A stretch of DNA of 64,000 bases from Streptomyces sp. XY006. Lineage in GTDB: Bacteria; Actinomycetota; Actinomycetes; Streptomycetales; Streptomycetaceae. Of this stretch, positions 53,046 to 61,903 are shown piece after piece. The stretch is taken from NCBI RefSeq assembly GCF_002237655.1, contig NZ_NOKT01000001.1, positions 372,001 through 436,000 of the forward strand, read 5' to 3'. The translations under genes and the position numbers were made by a program. Every line of letters starts with the position of its first letter. The first letter of the stretch is position 1. The notes beneath the pieces were generated by a model. The model had not been told where the DNA came from, ran no database searches, and was given only the letters and a program-made list of their open reading frames with translations.

Positions 53046-56000
53046 TCAGGCGCGCAGCGTCGTCAGTGCGCTGTTGTACGCCTGCGCCGTCAGCACCGGG
53101 TGCCGTGACGAAGTGGCCCCGGACGGCCAGGACACGGTGACGCGGCTGGACTCGCCGGGCAGCAGCCACAGGTAGTTGTCGCTGTACAGCGTCGGCAGCA
53201 CCCGGCGGCCCCGGTCTTCCTCCAGCAGGGACAGCCGGACCATGGCGGCCACCGCCGACCCGCGGTTGTGGACCGTCGCCATCAGCTCGTGACGTTCCCC
53301 GGAGCGCGACACCTTGCTGATGTCACCGGTCAGCTTCACCTGCCTGACCTTGTTCAGCGTGCGCAGGGCCGAGCTGTCGCGGTAGCGCCAGTAGGTGTTC
53401 CGAGACACCTCCCTGCCCTTCGCGTCCGTCAGCGTGAGCCGCAGCAGATGCAGATCCGGGAGGTCGTCCGTCCACCCCGCCGTGAAGGCCTTCGCGGTGG
53501 CCGCACGCGCGACGTCCAGCCGGGCCGTCCTGGTCGTGCCGAGCCGACGCCCGTCCAGGTCGAACAGCCGGGCGCTGACGGTCGCTCCGCGCAGGTCGCT
53601 CGACGTGTGGTTGACGGCGAGAACCTGCCAGTTCACCGGATCGGCCTGGACGTGCAGCGGTTCACAGGCCGAACGGGCGCCGTAGTACGTGCCGTTGACG
53701 TCGAAGTCGTAGTCGTACGTCTGCCACACCGTGCTGTGCCAGGCCGGATGGGACATCCACAGCATCAGGCCGGAGGCGTTGTCCCACAGATGGGCGTTCC
53801 AGGCCTCGAACATGGCCCGGGTGTTCTCGTAGTTGACGAACTGCGCCTTGCGCGCGAAGTCGTCGAGGTCTCCCGACTCGCCGAGGCGTGCCTCGATGGC
53901 CGCCTTGTAGTTCTGCGGAGCCTGGTTCCCGCGCTCGCTCCAGTCGTGGTGGTACCAGGCCCCGCCGATGGGCCACTCCGGCTCGTCGCCCGTCATGGCA
54001 CGGACGCTGGCCGCGGTGGAGACCACCGGCATACCGATCTCGGTGTGGAAGCCGAAGTCCTTGCTGCCGTACGTCATGGGGTCGAAGTACTTCTCCGGCT
54101 CCACCCAGCCGTACGGGCCGCCACCGGTGACGATTCCTCCCGCCGAGTTGTTCTGGTACAGCAGACCCGGCACCTGGTCCTGCACCGCGTCGCGCATGCC
54201 CTTGTCGATGGCGGCCGGGGGATTGCCCTCGTTCGCGCCGCACCAGACCACCACGCTCGGGTGGATGCGGTACCGCAGCACGGTGTCCCGGGCGAGCGAG
54301 ATGAACGCCTCGCGCTCCGGCGGGTCCATGCCCCACGCGTTGGGGAAGTCGTTCCAGACCAGAATGCCGTGCCGGTCGCAGGCGGCGAAGAACTCCTCCC
54401 GGTCGCTGCTGCCCACCCAGTTGCGGATCATGGTGAAGTTCATGTCACGGTGCATGCGCACGGCCGCGTCCATACGCTCGGCGGGCATCCGGCGCAGCAG
54501 TTCGTCCCAGCCCCAGTTGCCGCCGCGGGCCAGCACCCGGATCCCGTTGACGCTGATCTTCAGCGGATCGGGGGTGTTGACCACGGACTTCACGTCGGTC
54601 CAGGACTCGCCGTCGTCGGACACCTGGATGACGTACGTCTTCGGGTACGCGCTCTCCCAGACGACGGCCACGCGGTCGAACGCCCGCGAGGACCCGAGGT
54701 CGACCTGGATCCACTGGTGGTCCTCGTACGCGGAGGACCAGCGGGTGCCGGGATCACCGTCGGTGGCGTGGGACGCGGGGTGGTCGGACTCCTCGGTGGA
54801 GGCGGTGGCCTGCCGGCGCAGGGCGAGATCGGTGCCCGGGTCACTCCGGTCGATGACGCTGAAGGTCCACAGCGAGTTGCCCCAACTCGTGTTGCGCAGG
54901 CCGCAACTGAGACGGACATAGCGCGCGGTGCGCCGGTCGAAGTCCTCGACCTGGAGACTGGCGTTGCCGTTGCCGAACGGCAGCGGGACGGCCCCGTTGT
55001 CCACGGACTTCACATCCGTCCAGTCCGAACCGTTCGCCGAGACCTGGACGACGAAGGTCTTCGCGTACGCCTGCTCCCAGGTCAGGTCGACGCGGTCGAA
55101 GGACTGCGTGGAGCCCAGGTCGACGCGTATCCACTGGTCGTCCTCGAAGGCGGAGGACCAGCGAGTGCCGGCGTCGCCGTCGGTGACGTTGCCCGCTCCG
55201 TGGTCGTCCTGGTCCGTGGTGGACGCCTCGGCAGGGGCGTGCAGGGCCAGGTCGACGCCCGGCCGGGCGCTGTCGCCGACGGAGAGGGCCCACAGGGAGC
55301 TGCCCCAGGAGGTCGCGCGCGTCAGACAGCGGATCCGGACGTGACGGGCCTGCTGCGGGTCGAAGGTCACGGTCTGCGTGTAGGCGTCACCGGACGCGGT
55401 GAACGGCAGCGGTGTGTCGTACTCGTAGCCGAACTGGCGGAGCCCGAAGCGCGTGGTGCGCCGGTCGCTCTCCCGGCCGTCGACTGATGCCGTCAGGGTG
55501 AGGTCGTGCAGGTGAGGTTCGCCCAGGCCGTTGGGCCACCACAGCTTGGGGTCGCGCACCCTCAACTGGGCGTAGGCGTCGGGCCCGAAGACGACGTCGA
55601 CGCTCTGACCCGCCTTCACGGTGACGCTCCGGGAGACCCGCACGCCGTCGAACGCCGCGGTGACCGTCGCCCGGTGGTCGCGGTCGCCGGCGTTGCGGAC
55701 CGGCACGACGACGGTCACCTCGGCGACCGACACGTCGGGCAGGTTCGGCAGAACGGTGTCCACCCGCGGGTCGCCGATGACGACGTGCCCGGTCGACCGG
55801 AGCCGCACGTGGTTCCAGATGCCGGCCGCGCGGTCACGTACGGCCGGCATCCAGTCCCAGCCCGAGGAGGCCAGATACGTTGGGGAGTTGAGGTTCATCT
55901 GCTGTGCGCCGGCGTCGACCCAGGCCTCGCCCGCTGGGCCCTTGTCACCCGGGCTGCCGGGCACCGGCATCGGCGTGATCCGTACCGCGAGCGCGTTCTC

Positions 56001-57131
56001 GCCGTCCGCGTCGAGATGCCCGGTGACGTCGAAGGCGGAGCGGGCGAACGGGTAGGTCAGATCGCCGACCTGCCGGCCGTTGAGCCACACGTCGGCCTTG
56101 TGGTTGACGCCGTCGAACTCCAGCCAGACATGCCGTCCGGCGCCGGTCCGCAGCCCTTTCGGCAGCGCGAAGTCCCGCTTGTACCACCACGCGTGGCGTG
56201 ACAGGGCTTCCGGAATGCGGAGGTTGTTCAGGCCCGCCACGGGGTCGGGCAGTCTGCCCTGCTCCACCAGCGAGCCGAGCACCGTGCCGGGAACGGTCGC
56301 GGGCAGCCATGTGCTGGTGTCCACGGAGGTCGTCGAGAGACCGGCGCCGTCCGCGTCGGCCCAGTCGTCCATGGTCAGACGCCAGCCCGACTCCACGGGC
56401 ACGGTCTGGTCCTCAGCGACCTGCAGCTTCGGCGCCTTGCCGGGATGGGAGCCCCAGTCGGTCCAGCCGCTTGCCGAGGGGCGACGGCCCTCGGCGGTGC
56501 CGTACACCTCGAAGCCGTTGAGGCCGAGGGGCAGGGGGCTGGAGCGCTTCTGTGAGGTCATGCGCACCCAGCGGGCCCGGGCCGGGCGCGGGAACTGGAC
56601 GTTCACCACCCCGCCCGTGCCCGCCGTCGTGCGGTAGGCCGTGGTCCAGGACTCGTTGTCGAGGGAGGTCTCGACCACGAAGACCAGGGAGTAGCTGGAC
56701 TGGATCTCCTCGCCGGTGGTGCCGCTGTGCACATTGCCGCTGGTGGGGGGCGTGTACACCGGGTCGGAGGCATCCGCCTCGAAGGTCAGACGGACATGGG
56801 TGACCTCGCAGGTCCCCTGGAGGTCGACGGCGATCCACTGCGGGTCACCTCCCTCGGCGCGCCATCCGCTGCCCCTGACGCCGGGGGAGGCGAGGCGGTC
56901 GACGACGAATGAGCCGGGCGTGGCGGCGTATGCGGTGGAGGAGACCGAGACGGGTCGGTAAAGGGCCAGCTCGCCGGGGGTGGCGGGTGCGGCCGGTGCG
57001 CCGGTGGGGGCGGCAGCAGCATGCGGCGCGGGAAGCACGGAACCGAGGCCGAACCCGGCCAGCAGCGTGGTCCCCGAGGTGACAACGGTCCGTCGCGACG
57101 GAAGGCGCGACGGACCCGAGAGATCGGTCAT
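53046..57131 (-). CDS. Tat-exported GH2-family glycosidase with inserted discoidin domains
   Basis: 1361 residues from ATG 57131. Twin-arginine signal (RLPSRRTVVTSGTTLLAGFGLG). An N-terminal F5/8C-like domain (about 55-215) is followed by the GH2 sugar-binding domain (SGWRLTMDDWAD...WLPATVPGTVLGSLVEQG...WWYKRDFALP, about 245-420) and an Ig-like domain. Between FGLRQFGYEYD (about 560) and KISVNGIRVLARGGNWGWDELLRR (about 860) about 280 residues are inserted, carrying two F5/8C repeats. The TIM barrel continues with the acid/base Glu968 (GANEGNPP) and nucleophile Glu1031 (HTEIGMP). The layout is that of exo-beta-glucosaminidase/mannosidase-type GH2 enzymes; the exact sugar is unknown. A LacI-type operator lies about 65 bases upstream. 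Confidence 0.88.
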   Translation of the reverse strand: MTDLSGPSRLPSRRTVVTSGTTLLAGFGLGSVLPAPHAAAAPTGAPAAPATPGELALYRPVSVSSTAYAATPGSFVVDRLASPGVRGSGWRAEGGDPQWIAVDLQGTCEVTHVRLTFEADASDPVYTPPTSGNVHSGTTGEEIQSSYSLVFVVETSLDNESWTTAYRTTAGTGGVVNVQFPRPARARWVRMTSQKRSSPLPLGLNGFEVYGTAEGRRPSASGWTDWGSHPGKAPKLQVAEDQTVPVESGWRLTMDDWADADGAGLSTTSVDTSTWLPATVPGTVLGSLVEQGRLPDPVAGLNNLRIPEALSRHAWWYKRDFALPKGLRTGAGRHVWLEFDGVNHKADVWLNGRQVGDLTYPFARSAFDVTGHLDADGENALAVRITPMPVPGSPGDKGPAGEAWVDAGAQQMNLNSPTYLASSGWDWMPAVRDRAAGIWNHVRLRSTGHVVIGDPRVDTVLPNLPDVSVAEVTVVVPVRNAGDRDHRATVTAAFDGVRVSRSVTVKAGQSVDVVFGPDAYAQLRVRDPKLWWPNGLGEPHLHDLTLTASVDGRESDRRTTRFGLRQFGYEYDTPLPFTASGDAYTQTVTFDPQQARHVRIRCLTRATSWGSSLWALSVGDSARPGVDLALHAPAEASTTDQDDHGAGNVTDGDAGTRWSSAFEDDQWIRVDLGSTQSFDRVDLTWEQAYAKTFVVQVSANGSDWTDVKSVDNGAVPLPFGNGNASLQVEDFDRRTARYVRLSCGLRNTSWGNSLWTFSVIDRSDPGTDLALRRQATASTEESDHPASHATDGDPGTRWSSAYEDHQWIQVDLGSSRAFDRVAVVWESAYPKTYVIQVSDDGESWTDVKSVVNTPDPLKISVNGIRVLARGGNWGWDELLRRMPAERMDAAVRMHRDMNFTMIRNWVGSSDREEFFAACDRHGILVWNDFPNAWGMDPPEREAFISLARDTVLRYRIHPSVVVWCGANEGNPPAAIDKGMRDAVQDQVPGLLYQNNSAGGIVTGGGPYGWVEPEKYFDPMTYGSKDFGFHTEIGMPVVSTAASVRAMTGDEPEWPIGGAWYHHDWSERGNQAPQNYKAAIEARLGESGDLDDFARKAQFVNYENTRAMFEAWNAHLWDNASGLMLWMSHPAWHSTVWQTYDYDFDVNGTYYGARSACEPLHVQADPVNWQVLAVNHTSSDLRGATVSARLFDLDGRRLGTTRTARLDVARAATAKAFTAGWTDDLPDLHLLRLTLTDAKGREVSRNTYWRYRDSSALRTLNKVRQVKLTGDISKVSRSGERHELMATVHNRGSAVAAMVRLSLLEEDRGRRVLPTLYSDNYLWLLPGESSRVTVSWPSGATSSRHPVLTAQAYNSALTTLRA

Positions 57132-57195
57132 GAGTGTGACGTCCCATCAAAAAGCGCAAGCCGAACCGGCTCCGCACGCCCCGCGCCGAACCGGA

Positions 57196-57209
57196 TGACA
57201 ACGTTGCCA
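57196..57209. promoter_or_regulatory. LacI-type operator (TGACAACGTTGCCA)
   Basis: A CG-centred near-palindrome (13 of 14 positions symmetric apart from one pair) about 65 bases upstream of the GH2 gene start. It has the typical shape of LacI/GalR-family sites but differs in sequence from the GGGAGAGCGCTCTCCC site at 40689. Confidence 0.5.
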
Positions 57210-57370
57210 AAGGCTGTGTCGCCCAGCGTTCCCTGTCAACCCCTGGGGCACGGTTGCCTGCCGCGCCGGCAGAGCGACATTCGCAGACCATTGCTGAAGC
57301 GAACGCCGCGGGCCGCGCGGGATGGGTCCTCGGCCGGTGCCCTGCGCCGCGCCCGTCGTACCCTGCGGGT

Positions 57371-58081
57371 GTGGAGCTGCGCTTCGAGACACGCCAGTCG
57401 GACTCACCGTGGGTCGACAGCGTATGGACCTGCACCAGCGAGCAGGTCACGACGATGACGTCCGTCGCGGGCGTGCGCTGGGGCCTGGTCTTCTGGGACC
57501 AGGACGGCCGGTCCTACGCGGCCGTCACCGGCCCGGAGACCCGGGCGAGCACGGCACCCGTCCCGGAGGGCGCCGCATTCACCGGCATCGAGTTCGCCGT
57601 GGGCACCTCGCTGCGGGCCCTGCCCGCACCGGAGCTGGTCGACGGCGGCGTGGAACTCCCCGACACCACTCGCCGGACGTTCCGGCTGGACGGCACCCGC
57701 TGGCACACCCCGGGTGCCGATGACGCCGAGGCCCTGGTGGAGCGGCTGGTCAGAGCCGGGATCGTGGTGCGCGACCCGCTCGTCGCCGAAGTGCTGCGAG
57801 GTCACGAACCGACGGTGTCGGCACGTACTGTGGAGCGCCGTTTCCGGGCAGCCACGGGTCTGACGCGGGGGGCGGTACGGCAGATCGAGCGGGCTCGTAC
57901 GGCGGCGGAACTGCTGGCGGCCGGGGACGTGGCCGCCGACGTCGTCGCCAAGCTCGACTACTTCGACGAGCCGCACCTCGCCCGGGCGCTGCGCGCCTAC
58001 GTGGGTCGCACCGCCGGGGATCTGCGCGACGGCAGGGGCGGAGCGATCGCGCTCGACCTGGGTCAGCGTGTGACCTCGTAG
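57371..58081 (+). CDS. AraC-type transcriptional regulator
   Basis: 236 residues from GTG 57371 (no strong Shine-Dalgarno). The N-terminal part (MELRFETRQSDSPWVDSVWTCTSEQVTTMTSVAGVRWGLVFWDQDGRSYAAVTGPETRAS) matches a group of AraC-like regulators in actinomycetes. The C-terminal part has the HTH ARTVERRFRAATGLTRGAVRQIERARTAAELLAAGDVAADVVAKLDYFDEPHLARALRAYVGRTAGDL. It is convergent with the RibD-type gene at 58206, a common pairing in which the regulator controls the reductase-like gene. Confidence 0.85.
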   Translation: MELRFETRQSDSPWVDSVWTCTSEQVTTMTSVAGVRWGLVFWDQDGRSYAAVTGPETRASTAPVPEGAAFTGIEFAVGTSLRALPAPELVDGGVELPDTTRRTFRLDGTRWHTPGADDAEALVERLVRAGIVVRDPLVAEVLRGHEPTVSARTVERRFRAATGLTRGAVRQIERARTAAELLAAGDVAADVVAKLDYFDEPHLARALRAYVGRTAGDLRDGRGGAIALDLGQRVTS

Positions 58082-58119
58082 ATCATCGAGCCGGGGCAGC
58101 GCCTTTCGCTACGGGACCG

Positions 58120-58219
58120 CTCCAGCCGCGTCAGTGCCTTGCGCGTCCTACGCCGGCCGGCCTCCAGCTGGGTCAGTACCTTGCGCCGAACGGCCCCCAG
58201 CCAGGTCAGTGCTTGACGT
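58120..58219. repeat. Three imperfect copies of a 25-bp sequence at the 3' end of the RibD-type gene
   Basis: CTCCAGCCGCGTCAGTGCCTTGCGC (58120-58144), a second copy at 58162-58186 and a third, reaching into the gene's own stop, at 58195-58219. The unit includes the end of the coding sequence, so the 3' end seems to have been duplicated twice and to have drifted. Confidence 0.65.
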
Positions 58220-58781
58220 CGTAGATCAGCTTCAGGATTCCGTTGGAGTAGCTCTCCGACTCCCGCAGGGACAGCATCTGCTTGTCCTGGTCGGCCCGGT
58301 GGAACAGGCTCTTGCCGGCGCCGAGCAGGACGGGGAAGACGAGCAGGTTGTACTGGTCGATCAGGCCGGCCTCCGACAGCCGCCGCGCCAGTTCGGCGCT
58401 GCCGTGGATGTAGATGGAGCCGCCCTCGGTCTCCTTGAGCGCGGCGACGTCCTCCGTCGTGCGCAGGATCGTCGACGGCCCCCACCCGTCGACGAGGGCG
58501 TCGTCCGGCAGCGTGCTCGACACCACGTACTTGGGCAGCTCCTTGTAGGCGGCATGGTCCTCCGAGCCGGGCCAGACGGCCGCGAAGGCCTCGTAACTTC
58601 TGCGGCCGAACATCAGCGCCGTGGTGTCGGCGAGCTCCTCGGCCTTCAGCGACCAGGCCTCCGGGACGAACTCCAGGTCCTTCACCACCCAGCCGCCGCT
58701 GCGGTGCCCTTCCTCGGGCCCACCGGGCGAGTCCAGAACGCCGTCGAGCGACATGAATCCGGTGTAGACCAACTTACGCAT
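58206..58781 (-). CDS. RibD C-terminal (dihydrofolate-reductase-fold) protein
   Basis: 191 residues: MRKLVYTGFMSLDGVLDSPGGPEEG, ALMFGRRSYEAFAAVWPG, GWGPSTILRTTEDVAALKETEGGSIYIHGSAELARRLSEAGLIDQYNLLVFPVLLGAGKSLFH. This is the RibD_C/DHFR-like fold; many such single-domain proteins in actinomycetes reduce unknown compounds with NADPH and are not folate enzymes. It is convergent with the AraC-like regulator. The 3' end carries repeats of its own terminal sequence. Confidence 0.92.
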   Translation of the reverse strand: MRKLVYTGFMSLDGVLDSPGGPEEGHRSGGWVVKDLEFVPEAWSLKAEELADTTALMFGRRSYEAFAAVWPGSEDHAAYKELPKYVVSSTLPDDALVDGWGPSTILRTTEDVAALKETEGGSIYIHGSAELARRLSEAGLIDQYNLLVFPVLLGAGKSLFHRADQDKQMLSLRESESYSNGILKLIYDVKH

Positions 58782-59004
58782 CTGTGTCTCCTCATCACGG
58801 GCCGAGCTCCTGGGATCAGGCTAGGCGCGGCCGGGACGGGTGTCTTGGACGGAAACGACAACATCGCGTGGGAACCACTGCGGCCCACCGCCTGAGGGAG
58901 CCCTCCGGCCTGCGTCGGCATGTGAAGCCGTGCGGCCGCAGTGGGCCGGCCAGAGTGCCGAAAACAGGCGTGCGCAAGCGATGTTGCCGGGGAGAATGGC
59001 TGCC

Positions 59005-59823
59005 ATGAGTTACGACGGCTCGGCCATCGACCCGACCAAGCCCAGCATCGCCCGTGTCTACGACTACCTGCTCGGCGGCAAGGACAACTACGCCGTGGAC
59101 CGGGAGATCGGGGACGTGTTCAAACGGGATCTGCCCGGCTCGGTGGCCATCGCCTTCGCGAACCGCGCGGCCCTGACCCGGGCGGTCGGACAGATCGCCA
59201 AGACCACGGACATCCGGCAGTTCATCGACCTGGGCAGTGGCCTGCCGACCGCGGACAACGTCCACCAGGTCGCGCAACGGCACGCTCCCGAGTCCCGGGT
59301 CGTCTACGTCGACATCGACGACCAAGTGCTGGTCCACGGCCGCGCGCTGCTGGAGGAGAACGACCGGACCCGCGTGGTGGCGGTCGATGTGCGCGACCCC
59401 GAAGGCATTCGCTCGCACCCCGCCACGCTCGAGATCATCGACTTCACCCGCCCCGTCGCCGTCATCTTCAGCGCCATCCTCCACCACGTCAACGACGACG
59501 AGGACCCGGCCGGCATCGTCCGCTACTGGCGTGACCAGGTCCCGTCCGGAAGCCACTTCTTCATCAGCCACTTCCGCTCCGGCAACAACCCGGAGACCAG
59601 GGAGGCCGAGAAGGTCCTGCAGCAGACGTTCGGCCGCGGCCGGTGGCGCACGGACACGGAGATCGCCTCCCTGCTGGACGGTCTGGACATCGTCGACCCC
59701 GGGATCGTCCCCGCGCCCCTGTGGCGTCCCGACGAGTCCGACAGTCCGTGGAACAGCGGCGAACAGCGCGAGCTCACGGTCTGGGAACACCTCATCGCCG
59801 CAGGCATGGCCCGGAAGCCGTAG
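59005..59823 (+). CDS. SAM-dependent methyltransferase, PF04672 (DUF574) family
   Basis: 272 residues from ATG 59005 (GGAGA ten bases before). The start DPTKPSIARVYDYLLGGKDNYAVDREIGD and the SAM-binding FIDLGSGLPTADNVHQVAQRHAPESRVVYVDIDDQVLVHGRALL are diagnostic for this actinobacterial family, together with VAVIFSAILHHVNDDEDPAGIVRYWRDQVPSGSHFFISHF. These proteins are abundant in streptomycetes but their substrates are mostly unknown. Alone on this strand, 150 bases before the next gene. Confidence 0.93.
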   Translation: MSYDGSAIDPTKPSIARVYDYLLGGKDNYAVDREIGDVFKRDLPGSVAIAFANRAALTRAVGQIAKTTDIRQFIDLGSGLPTADNVHQVAQRHAPESRVVYVDIDDQVLVHGRALLEENDRTRVVAVDVRDPEGIRSHPATLEIIDFTRPVAVIFSAILHHVNDDEDPAGIVRYWRDQVPSGSHFFISHFRSGNNPETREAEKVLQQTFGRGRWRTDTEIASLLDGLDIVDPGIVPAPLWRPDESDSPWNSGEQRELTVWEHLIAAGMARKP

Positions 59824-59975
59824 CGGCCCGGAAGCCCTGGTGGCCCGGAGCTCCAGAGGTGTGAGCCGGGGGGAGAGAGACGGCCACCGGGGGAGACAAG
59901 CCCACCCCCTGGCCGTGCCGGTTCGTCATCGCCCGGGCGTGAGAGAAGCAGGCAGGGCAGGGAAGAGTGGTGGGC

Positions 59976-60983
59976 ATGCAATCCTCCACGACCGGATCCG
60001 GACCCGACCACGGTGTCCCCGCGCCCGCCCCGTCCTTTCCGCCCTTGCGGCTCGGCACCTGGCCCACTCCGCTGGAGCCCGCTCCCCGGCTCGCCGAGGC
60101 CCTCGGGCTGCGCGGCGACGACCTGTGGATCAAGCGCGACGACCTCACCGGCCTCGCCGGGGGCGGCAACAAGATCCGCAAGCTGGAGTGGACCGTGGCC
60201 GGTGCACTCGCCGAGGGCGCCGACACCCTGGTCACCACCGGTGCCGCCCAGAGCAACCACGCCCGCTTGACCGCGGCGGTGGGAGCGCGCCTCGGCCTGG
60301 ACGTGGTCCTGGTCCTCGCGGGCGAAGCACCGGCCGCGCCCTCCGGCAACCTCCTGCTCGACGGCCTCCTCGGCGCCCGCCTGGTCTGGGCCGGGGACGC
60401 GGACGCCGAGAGCCTGGACGCGAGGGCGCGCGAAACCGCCGCGGAACTGCGCCGGGCCGGGGCGCACCCCGCCGTGATCCCCTTCGGCGGCTCCAGCGTC
60501 CTGGGCGCGCGAGGCTACCTGGAAGCCGGCAGGGAAATACTCCAGCAGAGTCCCGGGGTGCGGCACATCGTCGTGGCGCTCGGCTCGGGCGGCACGATGG
60601 CCGGACTGGTCGCCGCCGCCGGAGCCCGACGAGTCCTCGGGGTGGACACCGGCGCGCGGCCGGGAGTGCGCACAGTCGTCGGCACCTATGCGGCGGCGCT
60701 GACCGAGGACCCGCCTCCGGCCGAGGACCTCCGCGTGCGCACCGACCAGGTCGGCGCCGGCTACGCCACCCTGACCTCCGAGACGGCCGAGGCCCTGTCC
60801 CTGGCCGCCCGGTGCGAAGGCGTCGTCCTCGACCCCGTCTACACCGGCCGGGCCCTCGCGGGGTTGCGCGCCGCCGTCCGCGACGGGGAGATCCGTCCTG
60901 GTGAGGCGACGGTGCTGATGCACACGGGCGGTCTCCCCGGCTTCTTCGGTCACCCGGACGTAGCGGCCGTCGTGTTCGGCTGA
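59976..60983 (+). CDS. PLP-dependent D-cysteine desulfhydrase / ACC deaminase-like enzyme
   Basis: 335 residues; the start could also be GTG 59967 or 59970. Fold type II PLP enzyme: LWIKRDDLTGLAGGGNKIRKLEW (PLP lysine in GGGNKIRK), LVTTGAAQSNHARLTAAVGARLGLDVVLVLAG, HIVVALGSGGTMAGLVAA and VVLDPVYTGRALAGL. This matches the ACC deaminase / D-cysteine desulfhydrase branch. True ACC deaminases differ at a few active-site residues, which I did not map; D-cysteine or related amino acid breakdown is more likely. A short, AAG-type ribosome site precedes it. Confidence 0.9.
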   Translation: MQSSTTGSGPDHGVPAPAPSFPPLRLGTWPTPLEPAPRLAEALGLRGDDLWIKRDDLTGLAGGGNKIRKLEWTVAGALAEGADTLVTTGAAQSNHARLTAAVGARLGLDVVLVLAGEAPAAPSGNLLLDGLLGARLVWAGDADAESLDARARETAAELRRAGAHPAVIPFGGSSVLGARGYLEAGREILQQSPGVRHIVVALGSGGTMAGLVAAAGARRVLGVDTGARPGVRTVVGTYAAALTEDPPPAEDLRVRTDQVGAGYATLTSETAEALSLAARCEGVVLDPVYTGRALAGLRAAVRDGEIRPGEATVLMHTGGLPGFFGHPDVAAVVFG

Positions 60984-61132
60984 GACCCTGCGCACGCGGC
61001 GGGCGCGGCGCCAATCGCCGGCCGCCGAGCGCGACCGCCGGCTGCCTGTCGTCGGTCGCCTGTCGTCGGCCGGTGGCCGTCAATCGTCCGCCGTCGGTCG
61101 TTCGCCGCCGGTTGTCATTCGTCGCCCGTCGA

Positions 61133-61768
61133 TCAGGCGAGGTCGGGCAGTGGCCGGCGGGCCACCTCGTGGGCGTCGTCCGGTGGCACGCCCAGCATGC
61201 GCAGGACCATCTCGGCGAGATTCGCCGCGGCGTCGTCGCCGTCCACGTCGGGGCGGGCGAACCTGAGCTCCACCAAGGACAGCAGGGTCCCGCCCAGCGC
61301 GGAGAGAGCGACCGTCGCGTCCGGGGCGGTGAAACGGCCGGAGGCCATGCCCGCCCGGAGGTCGCGCAGGGCCCGGACCGCCAGGCCGTTGTCCGAGTAC
61401 AGGTGCCCGAGACCGCGGCGGCGCAGCACCTGCATCAGCTCGGGGTGCGACTCGGCCAGGCGAGCGCTGAACCGGAAGCCGGCCGCCACCAGCTCCGCCG
61501 GGTCGTCGATCCCGGTCAGGTGCTCGTCGAAGGTCTGGCCGAACTCCTCCAGCGCGTCCTGCACCGCGGCCTCGAACAACTCCGTCTTCGACTCGAAGTG
61601 GTTGTAGAAGGAGCCGAAGCCGACGTCGGCACGCTCGGCGATCGCCTGGATGCTGGCGCTCGTGTCCCCGCTCTCGGCGAGTATCTGCCGCGCCGCTCGT
61701 ACGAGAGCCCGCCGGGTCTCCGCGCGACGCCGCTCGAACCGGTTGCTGGGCGGGGCTGACGTAGGCAT
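61133..61768 (-). CDS. TetR-family repressor
   Basis: 211 residues. Helix-turn-helix RRALVRAARQILAESGDTSASIQAIAERADVGFGSFYNHFESKTELFEAAV, the classic TetR pattern (VGxGSFYNHFxSKxEL). The C-terminal domain (FRFSARLAESHPELMQVLRRRGLGHLYSDNGLAVRALRDLRAGMASGRF) is of the TetR_C_6/aromatic-responsive type. It is divergent from the dioxygenase/FAH genes, and dyads rich in TGATGA/TCATCA lie in between. Confidence 0.93.
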   Translation of the reverse strand: MPTSAPPSNRFERRRAETRRALVRAARQILAESGDTSASIQAIAERADVGFGSFYNHFESKTELFEAAVQDALEEFGQTFDEHLTGIDDPAELVAAGFRFSARLAESHPELMQVLRRRGLGHLYSDNGLAVRALRDLRAGMASGRFTAPDATVALSALGGTLLSLVELRFARPDVDGDDAAANLAEMVLRMLGVPPDDAHEVARRPLPDLA

Positions 61769-61808
61769 GCGCAGAGTCTAACCGGCGGGACGATGACCAT
61801 CGCAGTCC

Positions 61809-61880
61809 TGATGGATTCATCATTCATCGCCGTGAGCGTCTTGACGATGAAAAACTCATAGTTGATGATTTCCTCATCAA
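61809..61880. promoter_or_regulatory. Two TGATGA/TCATCA dyads (candidate TetR operators)
   Basis: TGATG-GATT-CATCA (61809-61822) and TTGATGA-TTTCC-TCATCAA (61862-61880, perfect 7-base arms). Both lie in the divergent promoter region; the second is about 24 bases before the dioxygenase start. Confidence 0.75.
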
Positions 61881-61903
61881 GGCCGTCTCGCTCGGAGGGC
61901 ACC

